28,009 nt of DNA from Candidatus Falkowbacteria bacterium CG10_big_fil_rev_8_21_14_0_10_44_15 (lineage in GTDB: Bacteria; Patescibacteriota; Patescibacteriia; Patescibacteriales; XYC2-FULL-47-12), in contig PFAT01000037.1 in NCBI GenBank assembly GCA_002773575.1, positions 1 through 28,009 on the forward strand, in the 5' to 3' direction. Within the stretch, counting starts at the first letter, position 1. Each line of letters begins with the position of its first letter. Of this stretch, positions 1-7,582 are shown piece after piece. The notes below the pieces were generated by a model, which was not told the origin of the DNA, made no database searches, and saw only the letters and a program-made list of their open reading frames with translations. The translations under genes and the position numbers were made by a program.

Positions 1-673
1 TTTAACCAAAATAGTAACGGCGAGCGTTTTTTTAGACGCTAATCTTGATTTTTCCGCCGTGGTCGCTTATCGCGATGCCGACGCCGAGCGTACTTGGGAG
101 CACGCGAATAAAAATGAAATCGCGAGTTTGCGGCTCAAAGACGGCGACGAACTGACGATTGGGGATTTGTTTTTTACGACTTTAATCGCCTCTACCAACA
201 ACACGGCCGAAACGCTGGCGCGCTTAAGCGGTCTGGAAAGGACCGAATTTATCCGGCAGATGAATATTAAAGCGCGGGGGTGGGGCGCGACCAGTACCGT
301 TTTTGTTGAGCCGACGGGATTATCCCCGCTTAATGTGTCAACGGTTTTAGATTATGCTATAATGACTAAAGCGGCTTTCCGCGAGCCGAAATTATTAGCG
401 GCCACCACTTTGCCCGAATATAAATTTACTACCTGGCGCGATAAAAAAAAGGTAACGGCGCGCAATACCAATAAGCTGATCGGCGGCGATTTTTATATCA
501 CGGGCGGTAAAACCGGATTTTTGGACGAGGCGGGCTATTGCCTGATGACCAAAGTTAAAATAGGGGAGCGGGAATTGACCGGAGTCATCTTTGGCGCGCC
601 GGAGCGGGAGCAAAGTTTTATGGAAATGGAGGATTTATTGAAATACGGCCAAAGGAAGTTGGAAAGTTTGTAA
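1..673 (+). CDS. D-alanyl-D-alanine carboxypeptidase (peptidase S11), 5' end cut by the window
   Basis: Penicillin-binding protein of the S11 family. These enzymes trim the terminal D-Ala from peptidoglycan stem peptides outside the membrane. The frame is open to the window edge and begins Leu-Thr-Lys, which fits the last three residues of the catalytic SxxK box; the nucleophilic Ser would be the codon just outside the window. The other two S11 motifs are visible: STN (SxN box) at about 185-200 and GGKTG (KTG box) at about 504-520. The apparent GTG start at 59 is internal to the domain and should not be used as the gene start. The protein ends soon after the KTG domain, with no C-terminal membrane anchor or PBP5-like C domain. 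ftsE begins 9 nt downstream, so the genes may be co-transcribed in a cell-wall/division cluster. Confidence 0.9.
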   Translation, partial: LTKIVTASVFLDANLDFSAVVAYRDADAERTWEHANKNEIASLRLKDGDELTIGDLFFTTLIASTNNTAETLARLSGLERTEFIRQMNIKARGWGATSTVFVEPTGLSPLNVSTVLDYAIMTKAAFREPKLLAATTLPEYKFTTWRDKKKVTARNTNKLIGGDFYITGGKTGFLDEAGYCLMTKVKIGERELTGVIFGAPEREQSFMEMEDLLKYGQRKLESL

Positions 674-682
674 CTAATTTTT

Positions 683-1363
683 ATGATATTATTTGAAAAC
701 GTTACTAAATTTTATCCTCCCAATACCAATGCTTTGGATAACTTCAGTTTAGAAATTAAGCCGGGAGAATTTCTTTCCGTTGTCGGCCAATCCGGCACGG
801 GTAAAACTACGATGGTGAAACTTTTAATTGGGGAAGAAAAGGCGACCAAAGGAAAAATTTTAGTGGGCGACTGGGACATTACTAATGTCCGCCCGCGGGA
901 AATTCCTTATTTACGCCGCCAAATCGGAGTTATTTTTCAGGATTTTAAATTATTGCCGGCGAAAACTCTCTTTGAGAACGTGGCGTTTGCGATGCAGGTT
1001 TGCGGCCACATCCCCTCAAAAATTAACCTGGTCGTGCCGCAGGTGCTTAAGCTGGTGGGCTTGGAGAAAAAGATTTGGCGCTACCCGAATGAAGTTTCCG
1101 GCGGCGAGCAGCAGCGCGCGGTGATCGCCCGCGCTTTAGTCCATCACCCCAAAATACTGCTCGCGGACGAGCCGACGGGGAACCTGGATTCCATCAACGC
1201 GGCGGACATTATTAATTTACTGGAAAAAATAAATAAGTTCGGCACGACCGTAATTTTGGTAACGCATAACAAAGAAATCGTTAATTCCCTGCGCCGGCGC
1301 GTAGTCACGATTGACGCCGGACGGGTGATCAGCGACCAAAAGATCGGAAAATACATACTGTAG
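683..1363 (+). CDS. ftsE: Cell division ATP-binding protein FtsE
   Basis: ABC-type ATPase that pairs with FtsX at the division site and controls peptidoglycan hydrolases. Visible motifs are Walker A GQSGTGKTT (about residues 36-44), the Q-loop in VIFQDFKLLP, the ABC signature VSGGEQQR, Walker B ILLADEPTGNLD, and the switch His in VTHNKE. The length of 226 aa is normal for FtsE (about 220-230). The start ATG follows a T-rich stretch with no Shine-Dalgarno sequence, as for most genes here. The next gene is ftsX, in the usual order, but the two are separated by 116 nt containing a perfect 20-bp inverted repeat, whereas ftsE and ftsX normally abut or overlap. Confidence 0.96.
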   Translation: MILFENVTKFYPPNTNALDNFSLEIKPGEFLSVVGQSGTGKTTMVKLLIGEEKATKGKILVGDWDITNVRPREIPYLRRQIGVIFQDFKLLPAKTLFENVAFAMQVCGHIPSKINLVVPQVLKLVGLEKKIWRYPNEVSGGEQQRAVIARALVHHPKILLADEPTGNLDSINAADIINLLEKINKFGTTVILVTHNKEIVNSLRRRVVTIDAGRVISDQKIGKYIL

Positions 1364-1465
1364 AATTTCTAATTATTCTAATTAACCTAATGTCTATAAA
1401 TAATAAATTAGCCATTGATTCGTTGGGCATTGGTAATTATTTAGAAATTAGAATAATTAGAAATT
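1364..1465 (+). repeat. Fold-back inverted repeat between ftsE and ftsX
   Basis: The 20 nt directly after the ftsE stop (1364-1383) are the exact reverse complement of 1446-1465. The two arms enclose about 62 nt, and the right arm ends 14 nt before the ftsX ATG. The arms consist of the words TAATT, AGAA and TTAG. The stem is AT-only except for one or two G/C positions per arm and has no T-run directly after it, so it is not a clear intrinsic terminator. It is the cleanest example of the fold-back pattern seen before many genes in this window. Confidence 0.85.
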
Positions 1466-1479
1466 AGTTATTTTTATTT

Positions 1480-2397
1480 ATGATTTTACTTTCTATCGCC
1501 CGCGTTTTAAAATTCGCTCTGCAGGATTTCGGCCGCAACTTTTGGGTATCGCTCGTGACGGTGACGATTTTGGTTTTATCGCTGTTTTCGGTTAATTTTT
1601 TAGTAGTGGTTGACTACATCAGCCAGCAGGCGATTAAGTCCGTGGAAGAAAAAATTGATTTGTCGCTGTATTTAAACGCGGACGCGGCCGAAGAGGACAT
1701 CAGCGCGTTGAAACGGGAATTAGAGTCTATCGCCGGCGTGGTCGAAGTAAGCTATGTTTCTAAAGCGCAGGCGCTGGAGTCGTTCCAATCTAAAAATCGC
1801 GACAACCAATCGTTACAGGAAGCGTTGCGGGAAGTCGGTAAAAATCCGCTTAACCCCAGTTTGGTCGTGCAGGCAAAAGAATTGGCTGATTACGAAACCG
1901 TCATTAATTCTCTGGATAAATTAAGCAAACACGCCGTCATTGAAAGCAAAAATTTTGACGACCACAGAAATTTACTGCAGAGCATGAATACCATCACCGC
2001 TCGGACGCGCCAAATTATGCTGCTCGTTAGTTTTATTTTTATCGCCGTTACCGTCTTAGTAGTTTTTAACGCCGTGCGCATCGCCATTTACACGCACCGC
2101 AAAGAAATCGGCGTGATGAAGCTCGTGGGCGCGAGCAACTGGTTTATCCGCGCCCCTTTTTTGGCAGAAGCTATCTTGTATTCATTCTTGGGAGTGATCG
2201 CGGTGACAGCTATTTTTTACCCTTTTATCCATTTGTTGCAGCCGTATCTCGGCAGCTTTCTGAATACCGCGAGCGTTGATTTAGTCGGTTATTTTAACGG
2301 CCATTTTATCATTATTTTCGGCGTTGAATTTTTGGGCGCGAGTTTAATCAATATTATCGCGAGCTCCATCGCGGTGGGCAAATACGTTAAAGTGTAA
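1480..2397 (+). CDS. ftsX: Cell division protein FtsX
   Basis: Integral membrane partner of FtsE. The topology is typical: a short cytoplasmic N-terminus, TM1 at about residues 20-45, an extracytoplasmic domain (about 50-175, with the SVEEKIDLSLYLN motif of the FtsX ECD), then three TM segments at about 178-202, 222-250 and 275-300. The cytoplasmic loop YTHRKEIGVMKLVGAS between TM2 and TM3 is the conserved MacB/FtsX coupling motif. The length of 305 aa is normal. There is no ribosome binding site; the ATG follows a T-rich run and the inverted repeat described separately. The sugar kinase gene starts 4 nt after the stop codon. Confidence 0.95.
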   Translation: MILLSIARVLKFALQDFGRNFWVSLVTVTILVLSLFSVNFLVVVDYISQQAIKSVEEKIDLSLYLNADAAEEDISALKRELESIAGVVEVSYVSKAQALESFQSKNRDNQSLQEALREVGKNPLNPSLVVQAKELADYETVINSLDKLSKHAVIESKNFDDHRNLLQSMNTITARTRQIMLLVSFIFIAVTVLVVFNAVRIAIYTHRKEIGVMKLVGASNWFIRAPFLAEAILYSFLGVIAVTAIFYPFIHLLQPYLGSFLNTASVDLVGYFNGHFIIIFGVEFLGASLINIIASSIAVGKYVKV

Positions 2398-2401
2398 TTT
2401 T

Positions 2402-3403
2402 ATGAAGTATGACATTGTAACCATCGGCGGGGCGGTAGAAGACATTACTTTTCATACCGCCGAAGGCATTTTGATAGACAATAAACAGGACGTGCTGCGC
2501 CAAAGACTGTTAGCTTTTGAATACGGCGCTAAAATAAAGGTGAAATCAACGCACACGACCTTTGGCGGCGGCGCCGCTAACGCGGCGGTGGCGGCGGCCA
2601 GGTTAGGATTAAAATCCGCTTGCCTTTGCGCCGTCGGCGACGACGAGCGGGGCAAAAAGATAGCGGCTAATTTGCAAGCCGAAGGAGTAGATACCAGTTT
2701 GGTGCAAACAATCAAAGGCGAAACCAGCGGCTTTTCTTTTCTTTTAGTCGGCCCCGGCGACGAACACGTCATTTTTTCCTCGCGAGCGGCGAACGCCAAG
2801 CTGACCGTGCCGGCCGGCATGTTAGACGACCTTCAAAGCGAATGGCTCTATGTAACATCGTTGAGCGGACAATGGCGGGCGACTTTAAAAACTATTTTTA
2901 AGCATGGCCGGCGGTTTAAAATCGCTTGGAATCCGGGCAACATTCAATTAAGCGAAGGCCAAAGTTTTATCCGCAATAATTTAGCCAAAGTCGCGGTGTT
3001 TGACGTCAACGAAGACGAAGCCACCGAATTAGTCGTTGCGGATAAAAAGGTAATGCGCCGGCGGCAACAGAACGCCAAATTTTTAAATAACATCCATAAC
3101 TTATTAACCGTGATCAAGAGCTACGGCCCGGGGACGGCGGTTATTACGCGCGGTAAAAAAGGGGCGGACGCTTACGACGGTTATAAATTTTTTCACGCTA
3201 ACATCCGCAAAGAAGGCAAGCGGGTAAACACTACCGGCGTGGGGGACGCTTTCGGCTCTTCTTTCGTCTGCGGTTTAAAATTTTTCAACGGCCACATCGG
3301 CCAAGCGATGGATTTAGGAATGCGCAACACGGCCGCCGTTATCGCCCAGCCAGGCGCGCAAACCGGCTTGTTAAGGAGAGCAGAGATAAAAAAGTTGCTA
3401 TAG
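2402..3403 (+). CDS. PfkB-family carbohydrate kinase (ribokinase/adenosine kinase-like)
   Basis: Cytoplasmic sugar or nucleoside kinase of the PfkB superfamily. The N-terminal substrate-binding signature is FGGGAANAAVAAARLG (about residues 54-70), followed by GDDERGKKIAANLQAEGVDT. The C-terminal signature NTTGVGDAFGSSFVCGL (about 277-293) contains the catalytic-base Asp of the GxGDxF motif. The length of 333 aa is normal. The sequence does not identify the substrate: ribose, fructose, a nucleoside or a nucleotide sugar are all possible. It follows ftsX by 4 nt, suggesting co-transcription although no functional link is obvious. Confidence 0.88.
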   Translation: MKYDIVTIGGAVEDITFHTAEGILIDNKQDVLRQRLLAFEYGAKIKVKSTHTTFGGGAANAAVAAARLGLKSACLCAVGDDERGKKIAANLQAEGVDTSLVQTIKGETSGFSFLLVGPGDEHVIFSSRAANAKLTVPAGMLDDLQSEWLYVTSLSGQWRATLKTIFKHGRRFKIAWNPGNIQLSEGQSFIRNNLAKVAVFDVNEDEATELVVADKKVMRRRQQNAKFLNNIHNLLTVIKSYGPGTAVITRGKKGADAYDGYKFFHANIRKEGKRVNTTGVGDAFGSSFVCGLKFFNGHIGQAMDLGMRNTAAVIAQPGAQTGLLRRAEIKKLL

Positions 3404-3448
3404 TTTATGCCAGCGGCTTAAAGTTGCTATCGTCACGAAATTAAGAGC

Positions 3449-3476
3449 AGCCCTTGACGCGAACAGCGTGAGGGCT
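3449..3476 (+). other. Small intergenic hairpin before the first glycosyltransferase
   Basis: AGCCCT (3449-3454) pairs with AGGGCT (3471-3476), and an inner ACGC/GCGT pair extends the stem around a small loop. No T-run follows, so it is probably not an intrinsic terminator. The same gap holds a 10-nt direct repeat (AAGTTGCTAT), once at the end of the kinase gene and once about 30 nt later. Function unknown. Confidence 0.45.
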
Positions 3477-3488
3477 TAAATTTTAATT

Positions 3489-4172
3489 ATGGTTAAAGTA
3501 TTTATTATTATTCCGGCCTATAACGAATCGGTCGCTATTGCATCAGTGATTAAAGATATCAGGGCGGCAAGCAAAGAATGGCAGATGGTAGTAGTTGACG
3601 ACGGTTCAAGCGACCGGACGGCGGAATTAGCCGAGACGGCCGGTGCGGTCGTTTTGCGCCATCTGGTTAACCGCGGGCAGGGCGCGGCTTTGAAAACCGG
3701 CACTGAATATGCCATAATGGCAGGGGCGGAAGTAGTCGTTCATTTTGACGCGGACGGCCAATTTTCAGCCGCCGACATACCGGCCGTCATCGCTCCTCTG
3801 ACGGCGGGAGCAGCGCAAGTCGTTTTTGGCTCCCGCTTTTTATCCGCTCCGGGCGGAAAAAAATCAAACATTCCTTGGTTTAAAAAGCATGTTATTTTAG
3901 GACTGGCGCGGCTGATTAATAAAATTTTTTTGGGCGTGAGTTTATCCGACCCGCAGGCCGGTTGCCGCGCTTTTTCCCGCGCGGCCGCGGCCAAACTTGA
4001 TTGGCAGCAGGATAAGATGGCGCATTGTTCCGAAATTATGCAGTTAGCGGTTAAAAACGATTTGCGCGTCACCGAAGTGCCGGTAACGATTATTTACCGT
4101 AGTTTTGGCCAGCGTTTTTCCGGCGGCGTTAAAATTTTAGAAGAATTTTTTTTAGGAATATTCACCAGATAA
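3489..4172 (+). CDS. Family 2 glycosyltransferase, dolichol-phosphate-mannose-synthase-like
   Basis: GT-A fold glycosyltransferase that would transfer a sugar from a nucleotide sugar to a lipid carrier or glycan. Visible motifs are FIIIPAYNE (residues 4-12), VVVDDGSSD (about 33-42), the metal-binding DADGQF (DxD at 87-89) and VFGSRFL. The acceptor-side region contains LSDPQAGCRAFSR, common in DPM1/GtrB-like enzymes. The length of 227 aa covers only the catalytic domain, and no C-terminal TM pair is present. A DUF2304 membrane protein and a second GT2 lie downstream, an arrangement often seen in surface-glycan loci. The donor and acceptor are unknown. Confidence 0.9.
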   Translation: MVKVFIIIPAYNESVAIASVIKDIRAASKEWQMVVVDDGSSDRTAELAETAGAVVLRHLVNRGQGAALKTGTEYAIMAGAEVVVHFDADGQFSAADIPAVIAPLTAGAAQVVFGSRFLSAPGGKKSNIPWFKKHVILGLARLINKIFLGVSLSDPQAGCRAFSRAAAAKLDWQQDKMAHCSEIMQLAVKNDLRVTEVPVTIIYRSFGQRFSGGVKILEEFFLGIFTR

Positions 4173-4183
4173 CGCAAGTTTAG

Positions 4184-4264
4184 TGTCATTCCCGCGAAAG
4201 CGGGAATCCCGCTGTTTAAATAATTAAAATTTTTAATGAGATTCCCGCTTTCGCGGGAATGACA
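4184..4264 (+). repeat. Nested inverted repeat made of two dRS3-like palindromes
   Basis: A perfect 25-bp inverted repeat (4184-4208 with 4240-4264). Each arm also contains its own hairpin, ATTCCC-N8-GGGAAT (4188-4207 and 4241-4260). In the first copy this is an 8-bp stem closed by a GAAA tetraloop. ATTCCC-N8-GGGAAT matches the consensus known for the neisserial dRS3 repeat. The element ends 7 nt before the next start codon. A second, diverged copy lies at 27295-27368, also just before a gene. Confidence 0.9.
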
Positions 4265-4271
4265 AAATTTT

Positions 4272-4613
4272 ATGTCTCTTCAACAAACCATTGGCTTAGT
4301 CATCGTTCTTTTTTTTCTCGCGCGCGTTTTGTCGCAAAAAAGAAAAAATCAGCTGAACGCGGCTGAATTTAATTTTTGGCTTGCTTTTTGGTTAATCGCC
4401 GGCGTAGCGGTCGCGCTGCTTAAACAGATTGACCGTTCCTTGGCGCAACTCGGTTTTTCCGCTTCCGGCATTAATTTTTTGCTTTATCTGGCGGTGGTAA
4501 TTTTATTTTATTTCATTTTCCGCTTGCGCCTGCGGCTGGCAAAAATGGAAGGGGAGATAACAAAGATAGTAAAAAAAATTGCTTTAGGAGATAAGCCAGC
4601 AGACAAAAAATAA
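4272..4613 (+). CDS. DUF2304 family membrane protein
   Basis: Small integral membrane protein of 113 aa with three predicted TM helices (about residues 4-20, 34-52 and 68-86) and a charged C-terminal tail. Size, helix spacing and position between two GT2 genes fit the DUF2304 family, whose members sit beside lipid-linked glycosyltransferases in many bacteria. The molecular function is not established. A role as a membrane partner or anchor for the upstream DPM-like enzyme, which lacks its own TM segments, is inference. The next gene starts 3 nt after its stop codon, so the two are very probably translated from one message. Confidence 0.8.
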   Translation: MSLQQTIGLVIVLFFLARVLSQKRKNQLNAAEFNFWLAFWLIAGVAVALLKQIDRSLAQLGFSASGINFLLYLAVVILFYFIFRLRLRLAKMEGEITKIVKKIALGDKPADKK

Positions 4614-4616
4614 ATT

Positions 4617-5669
4617 ATGCGGCAAATCGGGATTATCATCGTTAACTACACCGGCTACGCCGAACGATTTTTAGCCGATTGTATGGAGAGTTTAAGGGCA
4701 CAAGAGTGTCCTGATTTTTTATGGCAGCTTTATCTTATTGACAACCGTTCTACCGCGAGTTCGTTGGCTTATTTAAAACGACAGGCGCCGGAGGCGGTTA
4801 TCATTCCGCGCGCGGACGGAAATTACGCGGCGGCTAATGCCGTTGGCGTTGCCCAAGCGCTGAAAGACGGCAGCGAGTATTTTGTCATTGCTAATATGGA
4901 CGTGGTTTTTGACGGCCATTGGCTGGAAGAACTGGTTAAGATGACGCTAGTTGAAGGAATAGGAATCGCCCAATCCAAAATATTGCTCTACGGCCAAGAC
5001 AATAAAATAAACAGCGCGGGCAACGCAACTCACTTTTTAGGATTTGGTTATACGCGCGGCTACGGCGAAGTTGACAAAGGACAATACGATTATATTAAAG
5101 AAATAAATGGCTACGCTTCCGGCTGCTCTTTGATTATAAAAAAAGAAGTAATGGATAAAATAGGCAATTACGACTGCGAGTACTATATGTACCACGATGA
5201 TTTGGAGTTTGGCTGGCGGGCTAAACTCGCCGGCTACAAAATCGCGTTTGCGCCGCATTCAGTTGTCTATCATAAATACGAATTTAGCCGCTCGGTGCGC
5301 ATGCTGTATTATATGGAACGCAATCGGTATCTGGCGATTTTTTCTTTTTACAAATTGCCAACGATTATTTTACTTTTGCCCGCTTTAACGGCGATGGAGT
5401 TCGGCCTGTTAATTCACGCTTTGGCTAAAGGGTTGTTATTGATAAAGCTCAAAATTTATTGGTACTGGCTGCAGCCGTCCACTTGGCGACACGTAAGCAA
5501 AGTACGCCGGCAGGTTAAAAAATTCCGCCGCCTGTCCGAGAGAGAAATCGCCCGCCAGATGTCCGGCAGGATTGAATATCAGGAGATAATGAATCCGGTG
5601 CTGCAATATATTGTTAACCCATTGTTCAGCCTGTATTGGAATATAGCGAGATTTTTTATTTGGTGGTAG
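4617..5669 (+). CDS. Family 2 glycosyltransferase (rhamnosyltransferase/WcaE-like)
   Basis: GT-A enzyme of 350 aa. The N-terminal IGIIIVNYTG replaces the usual VVxVNYN. The nucleotide-sugar/metal motif is ANMDVVF (about residues 92-98). The acceptor-side blocks are YASGCSLIIKKEV and MYHDDLEFGWRAKLAGY (about 190-206), typical of rhamnosyltransferase-like GT2 proteins with the catalytic ED/DD-LxxR pattern. A hydrophobic stretch at about 245-280 suggests membrane association. The C-terminal basic region (VRRQVKKFRRLSEREIAR) has no clear assignment. It probably adds a sugar to a surface polysaccharide or glycolipid with the upstream GT2 and DUF2304 proteins. Confidence 0.88.
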   Translation: MRQIGIIIVNYTGYAERFLADCMESLRAQECPDFLWQLYLIDNRSTASSLAYLKRQAPEAVIIPRADGNYAAANAVGVAQALKDGSEYFVIANMDVVFDGHWLEELVKMTLVEGIGIAQSKILLYGQDNKINSAGNATHFLGFGYTRGYGEVDKGQYDYIKEINGYASGCSLIIKKEVMDKIGNYDCEYYMYHDDLEFGWRAKLAGYKIAFAPHSVVYHKYEFSRSVRMLYYMERNRYLAIFSFYKLPTIILLLPALTAMEFGLLIHALAKGLLLIKLKIYWYWLQPSTWRHVSKVRRQVKKFRRLSEREIARQMSGRIEYQEIMNPVLQYIVNPLFSLYWNIARFFIWW

Positions 5670-5671
5670 CC

Positions 5672-5841
5672 ATTATAATGCGAATACCTCAAATTAGTAT
5701 GCAAATGCCGCGAAATTTCTATTTGCGTATCTTGAATAATTAAATAACTTTTTTATTTATCCGTAGTCCAATAATTTACTAAAGACACGCAAATTATTTT
5801 TTTGTAGCATTTGAATACATTTGTAGATTTGCATTATATCT
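5672..5841 (+). repeat. Long imperfect fold-back repeat before the vanZ-like gene
   Basis: The 172-nt gap folds into a long imperfect hairpin. The left arm, about 5674-5733, shares its word order with the reverse complement of the right arm, about 5782-5839: ATAATGC, AAT, CAAAT, CAAATGC, TTTGCGT. The right arm runs into the ATG at 5842. A TATAAT hexamer (5674-5679) lies at the outer edge of the left arm and could serve as a -10 element, though no good -35 is visible. Same architecture as the other fold-backs in this window, with a different sequence. Confidence 0.7.
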
Positions 5842-6222
5842 ATGTTAAAGTTCGTAAAATTATTAGCGGTTATCGCTTGGCTCGCGTTAATTTTTATTAC
5901 TTCGCAGCTCGCTTTGCCTGAACTCGCGCCAACCTATCAGCCGACTTGGTTTGATTATATTTTTGACAAAGACATGCACGCTTTGCTGTATGGCGTGCTG
6001 GCATTTTTAATTTGCGCCGCTTTGAACGAATGGAAGTTGCCGCGAGGGCGCATCTTTTATCTAACCATCCTAATTTGTTTTGCCTACGGCATTACGGACG
6101 AGTACCATCAGGGTTTTGTCGCGGGCAGGGAAGTGAGTTATTGGGATTTGGCGTTTGACGTGATTGGTGGGATGCTTGGCAGTGCAGTTTATTTTTTATT
6201 TTTCCGAAAAGTAAAAAGATAA
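5842..6222 (+). CDS. VanZ-like membrane protein
   Basis: 126-aa integral membrane protein with four predicted helices. It carries the VanZ-family signatures DKDMHALLYGVLAF (about residues 43-56) and the later GITDEYHQGFVAGRE followed by SYWDLAFDVIGGMLG (about 82-112). These conserved His, Asp, Glu, Arg and Asp residues are typical of the family. VanZ was named for low-level teicoplanin resistance, but most relatives have no proven role. Placement next to surface-glycan genes suggests an envelope function (inference). It appears to be the last gene of the rightward run; the next gene is convergent. Confidence 0.88.
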   Translation: MLKFVKLLAVIAWLALIFITSQLALPELAPTYQPTWFDYIFDKDMHALLYGVLAFLICAALNEWKLPRGRIFYLTILICFAYGITDEYHQGFVAGREVSYWDLAFDVIGGMLGSAVYFLFFRKVKR

Positions 6223-6233
6223 TTAAGTAAGAC

Positions 6234-6261
6234 ACATAACACATAACACATAACACATAAC
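6234..6261 (+). repeat. Four tandem copies of the heptamer ACATAAC
   Basis: Four uninterrupted perfect copies of ACATAAC lie just after the VanZ-like gene. There is no coding meaning on either strand. Such short-word runs are typical of the intergenic DNA here. No partner arm is present nearby. Confidence 0.9.
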
Positions 6262-6288
6262 AAAAAGCATTATAGGAGAACAATTTTA

Positions 6289-6326
6289 GAAAAAGAAAAA
6301 GCCGTACACAAATTTCGTGTACGGCT
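6289..6326 (-). terminator. Intrinsic terminator of the cysteine-rich gene (minus strand)
   Basis: AGCCGTACAC (6300-6309) pairs perfectly with GTGTACGGCT (6317-6326) around a 7-nt loop. Read on the minus strand, the 10-bp GC-containing stem is followed by TTTTTCTTTTTCT (6288-6300). No T-run follows on the plus strand, so it acts leftward only. It lies 17 nt beyond the stop codon of the minus-strand gene. Confidence 0.92.
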
Positions 6327-6343
6327 CATAATGACCAATTGAT

Positions 6344-7306
6344 TTATTTAACTGGGGTAGCAAGCAGGCGGCTTACTAGATCCCGAGCAGTCGGCACTAA
6401 CTTCATCAGTCGGTGATTGACGGCGGCGGGGTATTCTCGGATAACTTTTACCGCGCTGTCATAGCAGTTTCCCGACCGTGAATGCAGTTCTGTCGAACCA
6501 CAGTGGCAAACATCGCCACCATGGCGAGGACCATGCTTGGCGTGCTCGGCGCGGGCACTCGCTGACGCGTTGAGCCAATCAGCGATTCGTTGCTCAACCG
6601 TGGCGTCTCCTGGATCTTCCTTAAGAAATCTTTTTTGGTAAATTTCTGGAGGAAGGGTTTGGGAGGCATAAGCCGCTGAAAAAGATTCATGACAGCGTAT
6701 CTCTGCGAGAGTGCCGAACATCCCACACCCCTTACTCCGCGGGCACTCACACCGGCCACTTTCCATTTGGCCGTTATCCCCGTAAATTTCAAAAGTCATA
6801 CGGGAATCGTCATGGTCAAAACGGAAGTATCGTCCATTCACGATTTCAACGGCATTATCGCCGGCGCACGAGCAGATGCGAGTGACTAACCCACAAGTAG
6901 CATGGCCGGATACGGCCGCAATGTATTCTTTACCCGGGAGGCACAATAAATTTTGCACCACCCTTCCCTCCTTCAAGCCGCTGCACTCGGGGCACCACTG
7001 CCAACCACAATGGTTGAGTTGCTCGGAGGCAAATCTTTTCGGCGACATCAGATGATTCTCCACAAATTCCTTGACGCGATATTCATCCGCCAAAGAATTT
7101 TTTAGAGCGAAATTTTTAAGCGCCGCTTTTACATCACATAGCGGGCATTCACAGACAACCATAATACGCGAATACCCATTGCGATAAAAAAGCGCAAAGG
7201 TCGGCCGGCCGGAGGCAGCCCGCCGGACGTAGATTTCAAACCACTCATGCATGCCTGGACCCACAATACTGTCCACAATCTTGTTAGAATTATTCAGCTT
7301 CTTCAT
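6344..7306 (-). CDS. Cysteine-rich protein of unknown function (possible multi-zinc-ribbon protein)
   Basis: 320 aa, not recognised. It contains 17 Cys. The motifs CEC-x2-C (52-57), C-x4-C-x2-C (100-108), CSC (145-147), CEC-x5-C (186-194) and CHC (267-269) recur through the chain, suggesting several zinc-binding knuckles or repeated modules. There is no signal peptide or TM segment. I chose the ATG at 7306 because AAAGGAG lies 7 nt upstream; the frame continues upstream to a GTG at 7402, but that has no RBS and the extension is low-complexity and GC-rich. The gene is a self-contained unit with a near-consensus promoter (7524-7552), a leader of about 210 nt and a strong terminator. The strong RBS and promoter, unlike the neighbouring core genes, suggest an accessory or regulated gene. 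Function unknown. Confidence 0.82.
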   Translation of the reverse strand: MKKLNNSNKIVDSIVGPGMHEWFEIYVRRAASGRPTFALFYRNGYSRIMVVCECPLCDVKAALKNFALKNSLADEYRVKEFVENHLMSPKRFASEQLNHCGWQWCPECSGLKEGRVVQNLLCLPGKEYIAAVSGHATCGLVTRICSCAGDNAVEIVNGRYFRFDHDDSRMTFEIYGDNGQMESGRCECPRSKGCGMFGTLAEIRCHESFSAAYASQTLPPEIYQKRFLKEDPGDATVEQRIADWLNASASARAEHAKHGPRHGGDVCHCGSTELHSRSGNCYDSAVKVIREYPAAVNHRLMKLVPTARDLVSRLLATPVK

Positions 7307-7523
7307 TGTATTTCTCCTTTGCCCCGCGGGGCCGCTACTGAAGTTTGTTTGTCTGCCGCAAAGCGTGCAGAGCACTCCAGCGAATATTCGCTTGAGTAGC
7401 ACGCTAAATACCTTTTTATTTTAAAAAAGATATTCAATATGCTACCCATCGAATATTTCAACTATCAATGGAGAAATCACTTTGTAGTAGTAGTTGTAAA
7501 AGAACCGTTTGTTATCTAACGGA
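7307..7523 (-). promoter_or_regulatory. Long 5' leader of the cysteine-rich gene
   Basis: About 210 nt separate the predicted transcription start (about 7517) from the ATG at 7306. The leader contains a GCCCCGCGGGGC palindrome (about 7320-7331) immediately upstream of the Shine-Dalgarno sequence, an AGCGAATATTCGCT palindrome (about 7379-7392), and an ATATTC/GAATAT pair (about 7434-7461) followed by a T-run. The palindrome next to the RBS could hide or expose it. It does not resemble a riboswitch class I recognise. Confidence 0.5.
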
Positions 7524-7552
7524 ATTAAATCATACTATCTATTTTTTGTCAA
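7524..7552 (-). promoter_or_regulatory. Sigma-70-type promoter for the cysteine-rich gene
   Basis: On the minus strand TTGACA (plus-strand 7547-7552) and TTTAAT (plus-strand 7524-7529) are separated by exactly 17 nt. The -35 is a perfect match and the -10 matches 5 of 6. Confidence 0.85.
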
Positions 7553-7573
7553 GATGTGTTAAAAATAAGCTTA

Positions 7574-7582
7574 TGATATACT
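7574..7582 (+). promoter_or_regulatory. Extended -10 promoter for pilT
   Basis: TG-A-TATACT is an extended -10 element. No good -35 is visible at 17 nt upstream (ATGTGT). Initiation would be expected at about 7589, close to the first base of the left arm of the fold-back repeat, so the pilT 5' UTR would consist almost entirely of that hairpin. Confidence 0.6.

Noticed and set aside
4173..4271. Intrinsic terminator after the first glycosyltransferase
   Set aside because: The hairpin is followed by ACAAAATTTT with no real T-run and ends 7 nt before the next gene; better explained as a repeat element.
6234..6261. CRISPR-like array made of ACATAAC repeats
   Set aside because: Units are 7 nt with no spacers between them and no cas genes nearby; it is a simple tandem repeat.
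7307..7402. N-terminal extension of the cysteine-rich gene from a GTG at 7402
   Set aside because: There is no RBS at 7402, the extension is low-complexity, and a strong AAAGGAG lies at the right distance before the ATG at 7306.
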